Assembly (NCBI RefSeq): GCF_029101545.1
Contig: NZ_CP118866.1
Coordinates: 682,001 to 746,000, forward strand
Source of the DNA: Amygdalobacter indicium
Lineage (GTDB): Bacteria > Bacillota > Clostridia > Saccharofermentanales > Fastidiosipilaceae
Direction of reading: 5' to 3'
Length of the DNA stretch: 64,000 bases
The translations under genes were made by a program, and so were the position numbers. Below, piece by piece: positions 35,461-42,515 of the stretch. A model generated the notes under the pieces. That model was not told the DNA's origin. It saw only the letters and a program-made list of their open reading frames with translations, and made no database searches. Position 1 is the stretch's first letter; each line of letters begins with the position of its first letter.

Positions 35461-35811
35461 ATGTCCAGAGTTAAAAGAGGCGTTACACAACGCGCCAAAC
35501 ACAAGAAAATTTTGAAAATGGCTCGCGGTTATTATGGCCGTAAGAGTAAATTGTTTAAAGTCGCCAAGCAACAGGTTTGGAAGTCGGGTAATTATGCTTT
35601 TGCCCATCGTCGCTTGAAAAAACGTGATTTCCGCAGCTTGTGGATTGCTCGTATCAATGCTGCTGCCCGTTTGAACGGTATGTCATACAGCCGTTTTATG
35701 GCCGGATTGAAGAGCTTAGGTATTTTGCTTGACCGTAAGGTCTTGGCCGATATGGCTTTGAATCAGGCTCAAGATTTTGCCAACTTGGTTGAGATGGTTA
35801 AAAACAAGTAA
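35461..35811 (+). CDS. rplT: 50S ribosomal protein L20
   Basis: A 116-residue L20 with the basic N-terminal extension (VKRGVTQRAKHKKILK) that binds 23S rRNA, followed by RSLWIARINAAAR and YSRFMAGL. L20 represses its own operon by binding leader RNA in several bacteria; the attenuator upstream of infC is the likely target here. The ATG follows a GGAGG site. Confidence 0.97.
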   Translation: MSRVKRGVTQRAKHKKILKMARGYYGRKSKLFKVAKQQVWKSGNYAFAHRRLKKRDFRSLWIARINAAARLNGMSYSRFMAGLKSLGILLDRKVLADMALNQAQDFANLVEMVKNK

Positions 35812-35834
35812 TTTCAGCAGATATTTCAGAAAAG

Positions 35835-35867
35835 TCCCTTTGTCTCGCGAAGATAGAGGGATTTTTT
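35835..35867 (+). terminator. Terminator after rplT
   Basis: An 11-bp stem, TCCCTTTGTCT (35835-35845) with AGATAGAGGGA (35851-35861) including two G-T pairs, a 5-base loop and a T-run to 35867. Confidence 0.85.
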
Positions 35868-35896
35868 CATATCGCAGAAAGAGTGCAGGTATTTTG

Positions 35897-36745
35897 ATGG
35901 AGCCGAAAATAATTAACAGCAGACAAAACAAACAGTATAAATATTTTCTCAGCATAGCTAAGCGCAAAATCGCCGGCTTATGTTTGCTTGAAGGGCAGCG
36001 CTTAGTGCATGAATTGCTGCAGAGTCGCTATGCTGCAAATTGTTCAACGGTATTATTAAGTAAAGAGCAGTGGCCCATATTAACCGAAGAGGAAAAAAAG
36101 ACAATTTCCAACGGCCGTGAATGCGTTATTTTAGAAGATTCGCTCTTAGAAAGTTTGGTTAATACCGTAAGCTCTCAAGGCTGGGCGGCCGTTATGCAAA
36201 TCCCGTCTCAGGCCGATTTACAGTCGCTCTTAACTCATAAAACAACATTTAACTTTTATCCGCCGGTGAAAAATTTTCAGACCGCTGAAATTGTACTTAT
36301 TCTTGATGCCTTGCAAGACCCGGGAAATATGGGCAGCATTATTCGCTCAGCCGCCGCTTTTGGAATTAAAGCAATTTTTACCCTGCCGGCAACTGTTCAC
36401 GCCTGGCAAAGCAAAGTCATTCGTGCTGCTATGGGCGGCATGTTCAAAGTCCCGCTTGTAGAGCAAATTGAGGCAGCGCAGCTTTTTTCCCTTTTGCAGC
36501 AGCATAATTATCAAATTCTTGGAACCGGTTTTAACAATCAAAGTATTTATGATTACTTACAAAGCAAGACAGCTGCTGCCGACTTAAAATTAGCTGTAGT
36601 TATCGGCAATGAAGGCAACGGAATCAGGGAAGAAACGCAAAAATATCTGGATGCCGTCTTAACTATACCAATGCTGCCGAATAACGAGTCTTTAAATGCT
36701 GCCGCCGCCTGTGCTGTGACCTTGGCAGCTTTACGCTTCAGATAA
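35897..36745 (+). CDS. TrmH/SpoU family RNA methyltransferase
   Basis: A 282-residue SPOUT methyltransferase with an N-terminal L30e-like substrate-binding domain (KRKIAGLCLLEGQRLV) and a SAM-binding knot: LDALQDPGNMGSIIRSAAAFG, split here by my reading into motif 1 (DPGNMGSIIRSA), motif 2 (VVIGNEGNGI) and motif 3 (IPMLPNNESLNAAAA). It should 2'-O-methylate rRNA or tRNA; the target is not readable. The open frame extends back into rplT, but that would start ahead of the rplT terminator, so ATG 35897, after a weak GCAGGT site, is chosen. Confidence 0.88.
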   Translation: MEPKIINSRQNKQYKYFLSIAKRKIAGLCLLEGQRLVHELLQSRYAANCSTVLLSKEQWPILTEEEKKTISNGRECVILEDSLLESLVNTVSSQGWAAVMQIPSQADLQSLLTHKTTFNFYPPVKNFQTAEIVLILDALQDPGNMGSIIRSAAAFGIKAIFTLPATVHAWQSKVIRAAMGGMFKVPLVEQIEAAQLFSLLQQHNYQILGTGFNNQSIYDYLQSKTAAADLKLAVVIGNEGNGIREETQKYLDAVLTIPMLPNNESLNAAAACAVTLAALRFR

Positions 36746-36769
36746 AAGACTGATGATATAAGACCGGAG

Positions 36770-36835
36770 AGGGCAAACTTGCAAACTGCAAGGCTGCAAA
36801 TACAAGCCTGCAGAATGCAGGCCTGCAAAATCGCA
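36770..36835. repeat. Degenerate CTGCAA-type short tandem repeat with hairpin
   Basis: Between the convergent methyltransferase and apt genes, a unit of about 10 bases containing GCAA or CTGCA recurs five to six times. It includes a perfect hairpin GCCTGCA (36806-36812) with TGCAGGC (36816-36822). No T-run follows, so it is at best a weak terminator. Confidence 0.55.
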
Positions 36836-36846
36836 AAGATGGATTA

Positions 36847-37389
36847 TTAATCCTGACTCAAGTCATCCTCATGCACAAGATACAGAGAGCGTACGTCATA
36901 TTTAGTCAAACGTTGACGGCCGTTAAGACCCGCCAATTCAACAAAGAAAAGCACGCCTGCCACCTCAGCTCCGGCAGACTCGATTAATTCGCAAGCAGCC
37001 TCAGCCGTACCGCCGATAGCCAGCAAATCATCGACGAACAGCACTCTTTCTCCGGCTTGCAGCGCATCTTTATGCATCTCAATTGTCGATTCGCCGTACT
37101 CCAACTTGTATGTTTTCTTGTAAATAGCGGCAGGCAATTTGCCGGCTTTACGTACAGGTACAAAACCTTTTTGCATAATATAGGCCAGGGCAGAACCGAT
37201 AATAAAGCCGCGCGCTTCGGCAGCAACAATTTTATCAAAATTCAAATCCGCACAGGCAGCCTGCAATTCCGCAATTAAATCGTGAAAATCCTGCGCATTC
37301 TTCAAAACTGTAGTTATATCAATGAAATCAATTCCGCGTTTGGGATAATTGTGTATATGCCGCAACTTCCGATCCAAGTTTTTGCTCAT
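36847..37389 (-). CDS. apt: Adenine phosphoribosyltransferase
   Basis: A 180-residue APRTase, which turns adenine and PRPP into AMP. Signatures are GIDFIDITT, VAAEARGFI and the PRPP loop VLFVDDLLAIGGTA, where Ala replaces the more common Thr of DDLLATGGT. Start ATG at 37389. It is a single gene on the minus strand. Confidence 0.95.
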   Translation of the reverse strand: MSKNLDRKLRHIHNYPKRGIDFIDITTVLKNAQDFHDLIAELQAACADLNFDKIVAAEARGFIIGSALAYIMQKGFVPVRKAGKLPAAIYKKTYKLEYGESTIEMHKDALQAGERVLFVDDLLAIGGTAEAACELIESAGAEVAGVLFFVELAGLNGRQRLTKYDVRSLYLVHEDDLSQD

Positions 37390-37695
37390 AGGGTTACTCC
37401 GTCTCCAACTGTAAACAGTCTAAAATAAAAACATTTACTATTTTATCATATTATTCGTAAAGTAACATGCACAAGCACTGCTGACTGCCGAATAACTTGC
37501 AGGATGAAAATTTTCCAATTTCAACTTTTTCGGCGGGAAATTATTTTTTGGGGGCAGGGAAATTAGGTCTGAAGTTAGCTCGGAACTTAGGCCGGGAAAT
37601 TGGGCCGGGAGTTAGGGCGGAAATTCAACCGGGAAATTCGGTCGAGAAAAATGTATAATAACTTAAAGATGAAAGAAAGGGAATTATGTGCAGCT
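37390..37695. other. Divergent gap between apt and the lipoprotein gene
   Basis: About 306 bases. The first half is AT-rich with promoter-like TATTAT sequence facing apt. The second half (37555-37645) is a purine-rich tandem repeat (listed separately). A TATAAT-like TGTATAATAA at about 37651-37660 may be the -10 of the lipoprotein gene. Confidence 0.45.
37555..37645. repeat. Degenerate 12-13 bp tandem repeat (GGGAAATTNGGYC)
   Basis: About seven imperfect copies of GGGAAATT(A/G)GG(C/T)C follow one another. The plus-strand frame stays open through the repeat, which makes the ORF of the downstream lipoprotein look longer than it is. Confidence 0.7.
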
Positions 37696-38265
37696 ATGCA
37701 AATGCGAAGCGGATTTTTCCATAAAAGAAATGTATACATAACACTGGTAGCGGCAGCTTTGCTCTTAACAGCCTGTTTTCACGGAAAAAACGGCAAATCA
37801 CAGGATAACCTTACGCCGTTGCCTCAAAGTACAAAAAAAATTACCGTCTCTCACCAAGATGAGACAAACAATTTTGAAAAATTGCTGCATACCAACGATT
37901 TTGAAATTATCAAATTGTTAGGAGATAAACGCCTGAAAATTGATTTTAACGCTCAATTTACAGATGAGATAGCAAAATCCAAAAGGCCGACAGTTATCTT
38001 CGGGGTGACCAATTGGTCCGAAGCGGCGCATAAATATTTGCCCGTAATATTGGATTTAAGCAAAAACTACAGCAACGACGTCGATTTTTTTGTAATCAAT
38101 ATAGAAAAAACTGTCGATTTTACCGAAAAGTATAAGATTAAAACTGTGCCTGTATTACTTCTCTTTCAACAGGAGAAATTAGTTTGGGAAAAAATGGAAG
38201 ACTGGGATAATCTCAGCCCCGATTTGAACAGTGAACTGAGACAATTGCTGCCTAAGCAGAGCTAA
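37696..38265 (+). CDS. Lipoprotein with a thioredoxin-like fold lacking CxxC
   Basis: A 189-residue exported lipoprotein. A short basic N-terminus and hydrophobic stretch end in the lipobox LLLTAC, so Cys is lipidated. From about residue 90 the sequence reads like thioredoxin: a VDFFVINIEK strand, then YKIKTVPVLLLFQQEK with the cis-Pro loop. The active-site position reads TNWSEAAHKY, so both redox cysteines are missing. It may bind rather than oxidise partners. The start is uncertain (M at 37651, 37669, 37696 or 37702); 37696 gives a normal signal length, with AAAGGGA upstream. It precedes hflX by 16 bases. Confidence 0.7.
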   Translation: MQMRSGFFHKRNVYITLVAAALLLTACFHGKNGKSQDNLTPLPQSTKKITVSHQDETNNFEKLLHTNDFEIIKLLGDKRLKIDFNAQFTDEIAKSKRPTVIFGVTNWSEAAHKYLPVILDLSKNYSNDVDFFVINIEKTVDFTEKYKIKTVPVLLLFQQEKLVWEKMEDWDNLSPDLNSELRQLLPKQS

Positions 38266-38281
38266 AAAGGGGGTAAACTTT

Positions 38282-39466
38282 ATGGCTAACAAAAAAATGG
38301 CCAATCAGGCCGAAAAAACACTCTTTCAACGAAATGACGGCGACGAAAAAGAGCGGGCCATCTGCTTCAGCGTTTGTCTGAAGACGCAGGATGAAAAAGA
38401 AGTTCTGGCCGGCTTGGAAGAACTGAAAGAATTAGCTCATACGGCAGGGGCGGAAGTTCTGGCAGAAATTTATCAAAATAGAGATAAAATCGACGCCAAA
38501 TATTATATCGGAGCAGGTAAATTGGCGGAGATCAAAGACCTGGCCGAAAAATTAAAAGCTAACTGCTTAATTTGTGACGATGAACTGAGTCCGGCACAAT
38601 TGAGAAATATTGAAGATTATACGAAGTTGAAAATAATTGATCGTTCACTTTTAATTTTGGATATCTTTGCCGGAAGAGCCACAAGCGCCGAAGGTAAACT
38701 GCAAGTGGCCTTGGCCCAGGCGCAATATCGCTTACCGCGCATCCAGTTCATGTTGGGCTTCAACTCCCGTTTGGCAGGTGGTATCGGCACAAGAGGTCCG
38801 GGCGAAAGCTTGAAAGAAACCGATCGCCGTCATATTCAAAGACGGATAAATACATTACGGGAAAAACTGGCGGAATTAGGGAAAAAGCGGCAAATTGTCC
38901 GCCAACATCGGACCAAAAGCGCTTTAACTGTTGCTGTGGTAGGCTATACCAATGCCGGCAAATCGAGTTTAATCAATTCTTTATGCAAAAGTGATTTATA
39001 TACGGAAAATCAGGTCTTTGCCACCCTTGATCCTGCCTGCAGACACTTATGGTTGCCTAAATTGGCGACAGACAGCTTACTGATTGATACCGTCGGCTTT
39101 ATCAGGAAATTACCCCATCATCTGATCGAAGCTTTCAAAAGTACCTTGGAGGAAGCGGCAAAAGCGGATTTACTTTTGTTGGTTCTGGATGCTGCCGATA
39201 CCCAGGCTGTCGCCCAACTTGAAGTCGTAGAAAATTTACTTAAACAAATAGGTGCGGCTGAAGTGCCCCGCCTTTATGTCGCCAATAAAATGGATCTGTT
39301 GCATAACGATCTTAGTCAGGTAGACTCTTTACTTTTAAACAAATTGCATACGTTGTGTCAGCCGCAGGATTTATTTTTTATCTCGGTTAAAGGCAATTTT
39401 CAGATCGAAAAATTACGCGCTGCCTTGCAGAACAAATTGCAGGAAATAGCAGAAAATGGCGATTGA
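38282..39466 (+). CDS. hflX: GTPase HflX
   Basis: A 394-residue ribosome-associated GTPase that splits stalled ribosomes under stress. The N-terminal HflX domain has YYIGAGKLAEI and the GxGE-type GGIGTRGPGESLKETDRR. The G domain has G1 GYTNAGKS (221-228), G3 DTVGFI and G4 ANKMDLL. It follows the lipoprotein gene behind AAGGGGG. Confidence 0.95.
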   Translation: MANKKMANQAEKTLFQRNDGDEKERAICFSVCLKTQDEKEVLAGLEELKELAHTAGAEVLAEIYQNRDKIDAKYYIGAGKLAEIKDLAEKLKANCLICDDELSPAQLRNIEDYTKLKIIDRSLLILDIFAGRATSAEGKLQVALAQAQYRLPRIQFMLGFNSRLAGGIGTRGPGESLKETDRRHIQRRINTLREKLAELGKKRQIVRQHRTKSALTVAVVGYTNAGKSSLINSLCKSDLYTENQVFATLDPACRHLWLPKLATDSLLIDTVGFIRKLPHHLIEAFKSTLEEAAKADLLLLVLDAADTQAVAQLEVVENLLKQIGAAEVPRLYVANKMDLLHNDLSQVDSLLLNKLHTLCQPQDLFFISVKGNFQIEKLRAALQNKLQEIAENGD

Positions 39467-39507
39467 AACGTATTAAACGCTCTGCCCCGGGTCCTACTGC
39501 TGTGAGC

Positions 39508-39637
39508 CTTAGGTCCGGCTGCTGCCCTTGGTTCGGCTGCTTTCTGCTCCTGGTTCAGATGAGCTGTCTTTGGTTCGCCTGCTGCACTTGGTTCGGATGC
39601 GCTGTCTTTGGTCCGGCTGCTGCACCCCTCGGCTTGC
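39508..39637. repeat. Degenerate 18-19 bp tandem repeat after hflX
   Basis: Six imperfect copies of CTTKGGTYCGGMTGCTGCA are visible, with alternating GCTGCTGCA and GATGCGCTGT ends that suggest a 37-bp double unit. The minus strand stays open across it, giving an Ala/Pro/Glu/Lys-rich reading that I take to be a repeat artefact. Confidence 0.75.
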
Positions 39638-40093
39638 CTACTGCTGTAAGTTAGTCCGGAAGTGAGAATGTAATCTGCCTGCATTTGCTGCCTGTGCAGA
39701 GTATAGAAATATGTCATGCTTACCGGATAAAAAAGGATATAAGACAAATAATTGTTACATAATTGTTATATTGCACTTTTACAGCAAAAAGCAGTCTGAG
39801 GGTCGCCTGAAATTGTAAATTGCGCTAAAGGTAAAAAAATAAGAATATTAACAATTATCTAAGACCAGGATAGGGAAAAACCTATTAATATTTGGGCTTT
39901 CAGTGCCTTATTCGTTAAAAAATGCAAAAACATAAGAAAAATATAATTGTGCATTTTGTTGATAAAACTCACTGAACGCACCTAAAAACAGGACAAAATG
40001 ACGATAAAACTGCTTTTTATCGAATGATGCTTTTTCCTTGCTTTGACTGAGACTAAGTATTAAAATTGAAAGAAACAAAGAAGGTTGTAACAA
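39638..40093 (+). promoter_or_regulatory. Non-coding stretch with upp promoter
   Basis: No gene is visible. The best promoter is TTGCTT (40038-40043), a 17-base spacer and TAAAAT (40061-40066), 27 bases before upp. The AT-rich part at 39,700-39,950 contains short inverted repeats but does not match any riboswitch I know. Confidence 0.55.
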
Positions 40094-40735
40094 ATGAGAA
40101 AAATCGACGATAACGTTTATGTGTTTGATCATCCTTTGATTCAGCATAAAATTTCAATTATGCGTTCTAAGGATACTTCTACCAAGATTTTCCGCGAGTT
40201 GGTTAACGAAATAGCCATGTTGATGTGCTATGAAGTTACAAAAGATTTGCCTTTGGAAACTTATGAGGTAGAAACGCCTATCGCTAAAACTACCGGTTAT
40301 AGAATATCCGGCAAGACATTGGCTCTGGTTCCGATTCTGCGTGCAGGTTTAGGTATGGTTGACGGTATTATGAGTATGGTGCCGACAGCAAAAGTCGGTC
40401 ATGTAGGTCTTTACCGTGACCCGAAAACACATGAACCTGTAGAATATTACTGCAAATTGCCGGATGATATTGAAAATCGCAGCGTTTATGTTTTGGATCC
40501 GATGCTGGCAACCGGCGGTTCGGCTGTGGCAGCTATCAGTTTCCTTAAACAGAGAAATGTCAAGTCAATCAAATTTCTTTGCTTAGTTGCAGCAGATGAA
40601 GGAATCCGTCATTTGCACACAACGTATCCCGATGTAACTATTTATTGTGCGGCGAACGATAAGTCTTTGAACGAAAATAAATACATCGTTCCGGGCTTGG
40701 GTGATGCCGGAGATCGTATTTACGGCACTAAATAG
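40094..40735 (+). CDS. upp: Uracil phosphoribosyltransferase
   Basis: A 213-residue UPRTase, which salvages uracil to UMP. Signatures are PLIQHKIS, VPILRAGLGM, the PRPP loop VLDPMLATGGSA and the uracil-binding YIVPGLGDAGDR. It has its own promoter and terminator and stands just before the ATP synthase operon, a common order in Bacillota. Confidence 0.97.
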   Translation: MRKIDDNVYVFDHPLIQHKISIMRSKDTSTKIFRELVNEIAMLMCYEVTKDLPLETYEVETPIAKTTGYRISGKTLALVPILRAGLGMVDGIMSMVPTAKVGHVGLYRDPKTHEPVEYYCKLPDDIENRSVYVLDPMLATGGSAVAAISFLKQRNVKSIKFLCLVAADEGIRHLHTTYPDVTIYCAANDKSLNENKYIVPGLGDAGDRIYGTK

Positions 40736-40768
40736 TTCATTACTAAATCAGATTTTAACACTCAACTT

Positions 40769-40804
40769 AACCCCACTGGACTTAACGGCTAAGGTAGTGG
40801 GGTT
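40769..40804 (+). terminator. Terminator between upp and atpB
   Basis: AACCCCACT (40769-40777) pairs perfectly with AGTGGGGTT (40796-40804), followed by TTC TT. The ATP synthase operon starts 36 bases later, so it is either read through or has a promoter I could not identify. Confidence 0.8.
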
Positions 40805-40840
40805 TTCTTACGAGTGATTATAGAAAGGAGAATCGCAGAC

Positions 40841-41659
40841 ATGCTGGAATTTCTAAAAGAATTTTTGCAGCAGTTGGTCAGATATTTTCAAATCGGCGGT
40901 CGCGATATTGGTAAAGGAATCGAGGAAGCAATAAACTTCGGACCTGTTTTCAGTGTTACAACTCCATGGGGCGTTGTACCGATTCCATTGGCAGTAATCG
41001 GAATTGAATTTACCGTACTCGTAATTTTGATCTTCGCTGTTTGGTTCAAATATCACGTTAAAGTTTATGATATTTCAACTGTGCAAAGTCTTGTAGAAAA
41101 AATGTTTAACATGGTGGAGAACGCTTGTGGGCAGAATCATTTGAATGAAAAACAGACACATGTGATGGCACCATATATTGTCAGCGTCGGCGCATTTATT
41201 ACTTTAACGAATTTGGTTTCGTTATTTAAAGTTGCACCTCCCGCCGGCAATCCCGCTTTCCCGATTGCGTTAGGTATTTTTACCTTGTTTTTTGTGATTG
41301 TCATGGGTATTTACTTTGTCGGTATTAAGGGCTTCCTTAAGACTCTGTTGTATCCGAAAGCAGTTTTGTTACCATTTAACATTTTGGACTATATCATCAA
41401 GCCTATATCATTGGCCTTCCGTCTTTTCGGTAATATCTTCGGCGCATACATTTTAATTGAATTTATCAGCTTGGTAATTCCTTTGTTCGTACCGTCGATT
41501 TTGGGCTTATGGTTTGATGTCGGTGACGGCATAATTCAAGGCTTGGTATTTGCTTATTTAACGTTGAATTATGTTGGTGAAATCGTGGATAAATTGGCAG
41601 AAATGGAAAGAGAAGCTGCCGACAAAGCTCACGAAGAACAAAGATTACGTGAAATTTAA
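40841..41659 (+). CDS. atpB: F-type ATP synthase subunit a
   Basis: A 272-residue membrane subunit that forms the ion half-channels. The essential Arg is in SLAFRLFGN. Five to six hydrophobic segments are present. ATG 40841 is preferred over GTG 40814 because AAAGGAG lies at 40824-40830. It heads an atpB-E-F-(delta/A)-G-D-C operon. No atpI was seen upstream. Confidence 0.95.
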   Translation: MLEFLKEFLQQLVRYFQIGGRDIGKGIEEAINFGPVFSVTTPWGVVPIPLAVIGIEFTVLVILIFAVWFKYHVKVYDISTVQSLVEKMFNMVENACGQNHLNEKQTHVMAPYIVSVGAFITLTNLVSLFKVAPPAGNPAFPIALGIFTLFFVIVMGIYFVGIKGFLKTLLYPKAVLLPFNILDYIIKPISLAFRLFGNIFGAYILIEFISLVIPLFVPSILGLWFDVGDGIIQGLVFAYLTLNYVGEIVDKLAEMEREAADKAHEEQRLREI

Positions 41660-41674
41660 TATTGGAGGAATAAT

Positions 41675-41905
41675 ATGGATAGAGGTTTAATTGCATTGGC
41701 GGCAGGCTTAGCCATCACATTTGCTGCCGGTTTAGCAGGTTTAGGTATCGGTTTATCATCAGGTAAGGCGTTTGATTCCATGGCACGTCAACCGGAAATG
41801 GCAAATAAAATTCAAAGCTTGCTTTTTATTGCTATTATCTTCATTGAAGCTACAGCTATTTATGCTTTGGTCGTCAGTTTGATCCTGCTGTTTGTTTTCA
41901 AATAA
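41675..41905 (+). CDS. atpE: F-type ATP synthase subunit c
   Basis: A 76-residue two-helix proteolipid. The polar loop is ARQPE, and the ion-binding Glu lies in the second helix in IEATAIYALV. The Gln of Na+-binding c subunits is Ile here (GLGIGLSSGKA), and the Ser after Glu is Ala, which favours protons over sodium. GGAGG site upstream. Confidence 0.96.
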   Translation: MDRGLIALAAGLAITFAAGLAGLGIGLSSGKAFDSMARQPEMANKIQSLLFIAIIFIEATAIYALVVSLILLFVFK

Positions 41906-41918
41906 GGAGGCAACTTAA

Positions 41919-42515
41919 ATGGGTTTAGATTTAATAGATACCTTGCTCGCCCCTTGTACACATACATTTCTGTTAGAAGTAAATGTTTTTTCACCGGAAA
42001 ATGTTTCCGGCTATATAGTTACGGCAATAGCGGCAATAATTAATCTGTTAATCAGTTACTTTATCATTCGTCATTTCATTTATAAGCCGATAAAGAAAGT
42101 CTCGGCTCAAAGAAAGGCGGATATCGCTAAAAATTTGGATAGTGCCAAGGCGGCTAAAGCTGAAGCCGAAGCGGAAACTGAAAAAGTTAAAGCGGAATTG
42201 GCAGATGCCAAGTTGAAAGCGGCGACAATTATTGCTCAAGCGAAAGAACAGGCGGATACTAAACGTCAAATAATGTTGGATGCTGCTAAAAAAGAGGCCG
42301 ATCGTTATTTAGCGAACAAGGAAGCAGAACAGAAACTTGTCTGGGAAGCGAAGGAACGGGAACAGAGAGATCAAGCAATCAGTTTGTCTTTGCGAGTTTT
42401 GCAACAACTCAATAGTGAGAATAATGCCCCCAATACCGATCAAGCTTTAGTTTCACAAGTTGTTGATGCTTTGCAAAAAGTAGAGAAAGACGGGAAGAAA
42501 CATGACGCAGAATAA
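41919..42515 (+). CDS. atpF: F-type ATP synthase subunit b
   Basis: A 198-residue stalk subunit. An extracytoplasmic N-terminus and one membrane helix (about 30-50) lead into a long Ala/Lys/Glu-rich coiled coil (about 60-150). The C-terminus is longer than usual, with SLRVLQQLNSE and a further helix. Its end overlaps the next ORF by 14 bases, at the place where a separate atpH gene is normally found. Confidence 0.93.
   Translation: MGLDLIDTLLAPCTHTFLLEVNVFSPENVSGYIVTAIAAIINLLISYFIIRHFIYKPIKKVSAQRKADIAKNLDSAKAAKAEAEAETEKVKAELADAKLKAATIIAQAKEQADTKRQIMLDAAKKEADRYLANKEAEQKLVWEAKEREQRDQAISLSLRVLQQLNSENNAPNTDQALVSQVVDALQKVEKDGKKHDAE

Noticed and set aside
35777..35896. N-terminal extension of the SpoU methyltransferase into rplT
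   Set aside because: It would start ahead of the rplT terminator and overlap L20; the conserved domain starts at ATG 35897.
36770..39637. CRISPR array
   Set aside because: The tandem units are degenerate, directly adjacent and have no unique spacers; no cas genes are in the window.
39400..39747. Minus-strand gene of 115 codons after hflX
   Set aside because: The frame runs through the 18-19 bp tandem repeat and into the end of hflX; the product is a low-complexity repeat without a ribosome binding site.
39700..40060. PreQ1, ZTP or PyrR-type element before upp
   Set aside because: Short hairpins exist, but none of the conserved cores could be matched; the upp promoter lies downstream of most of the region.
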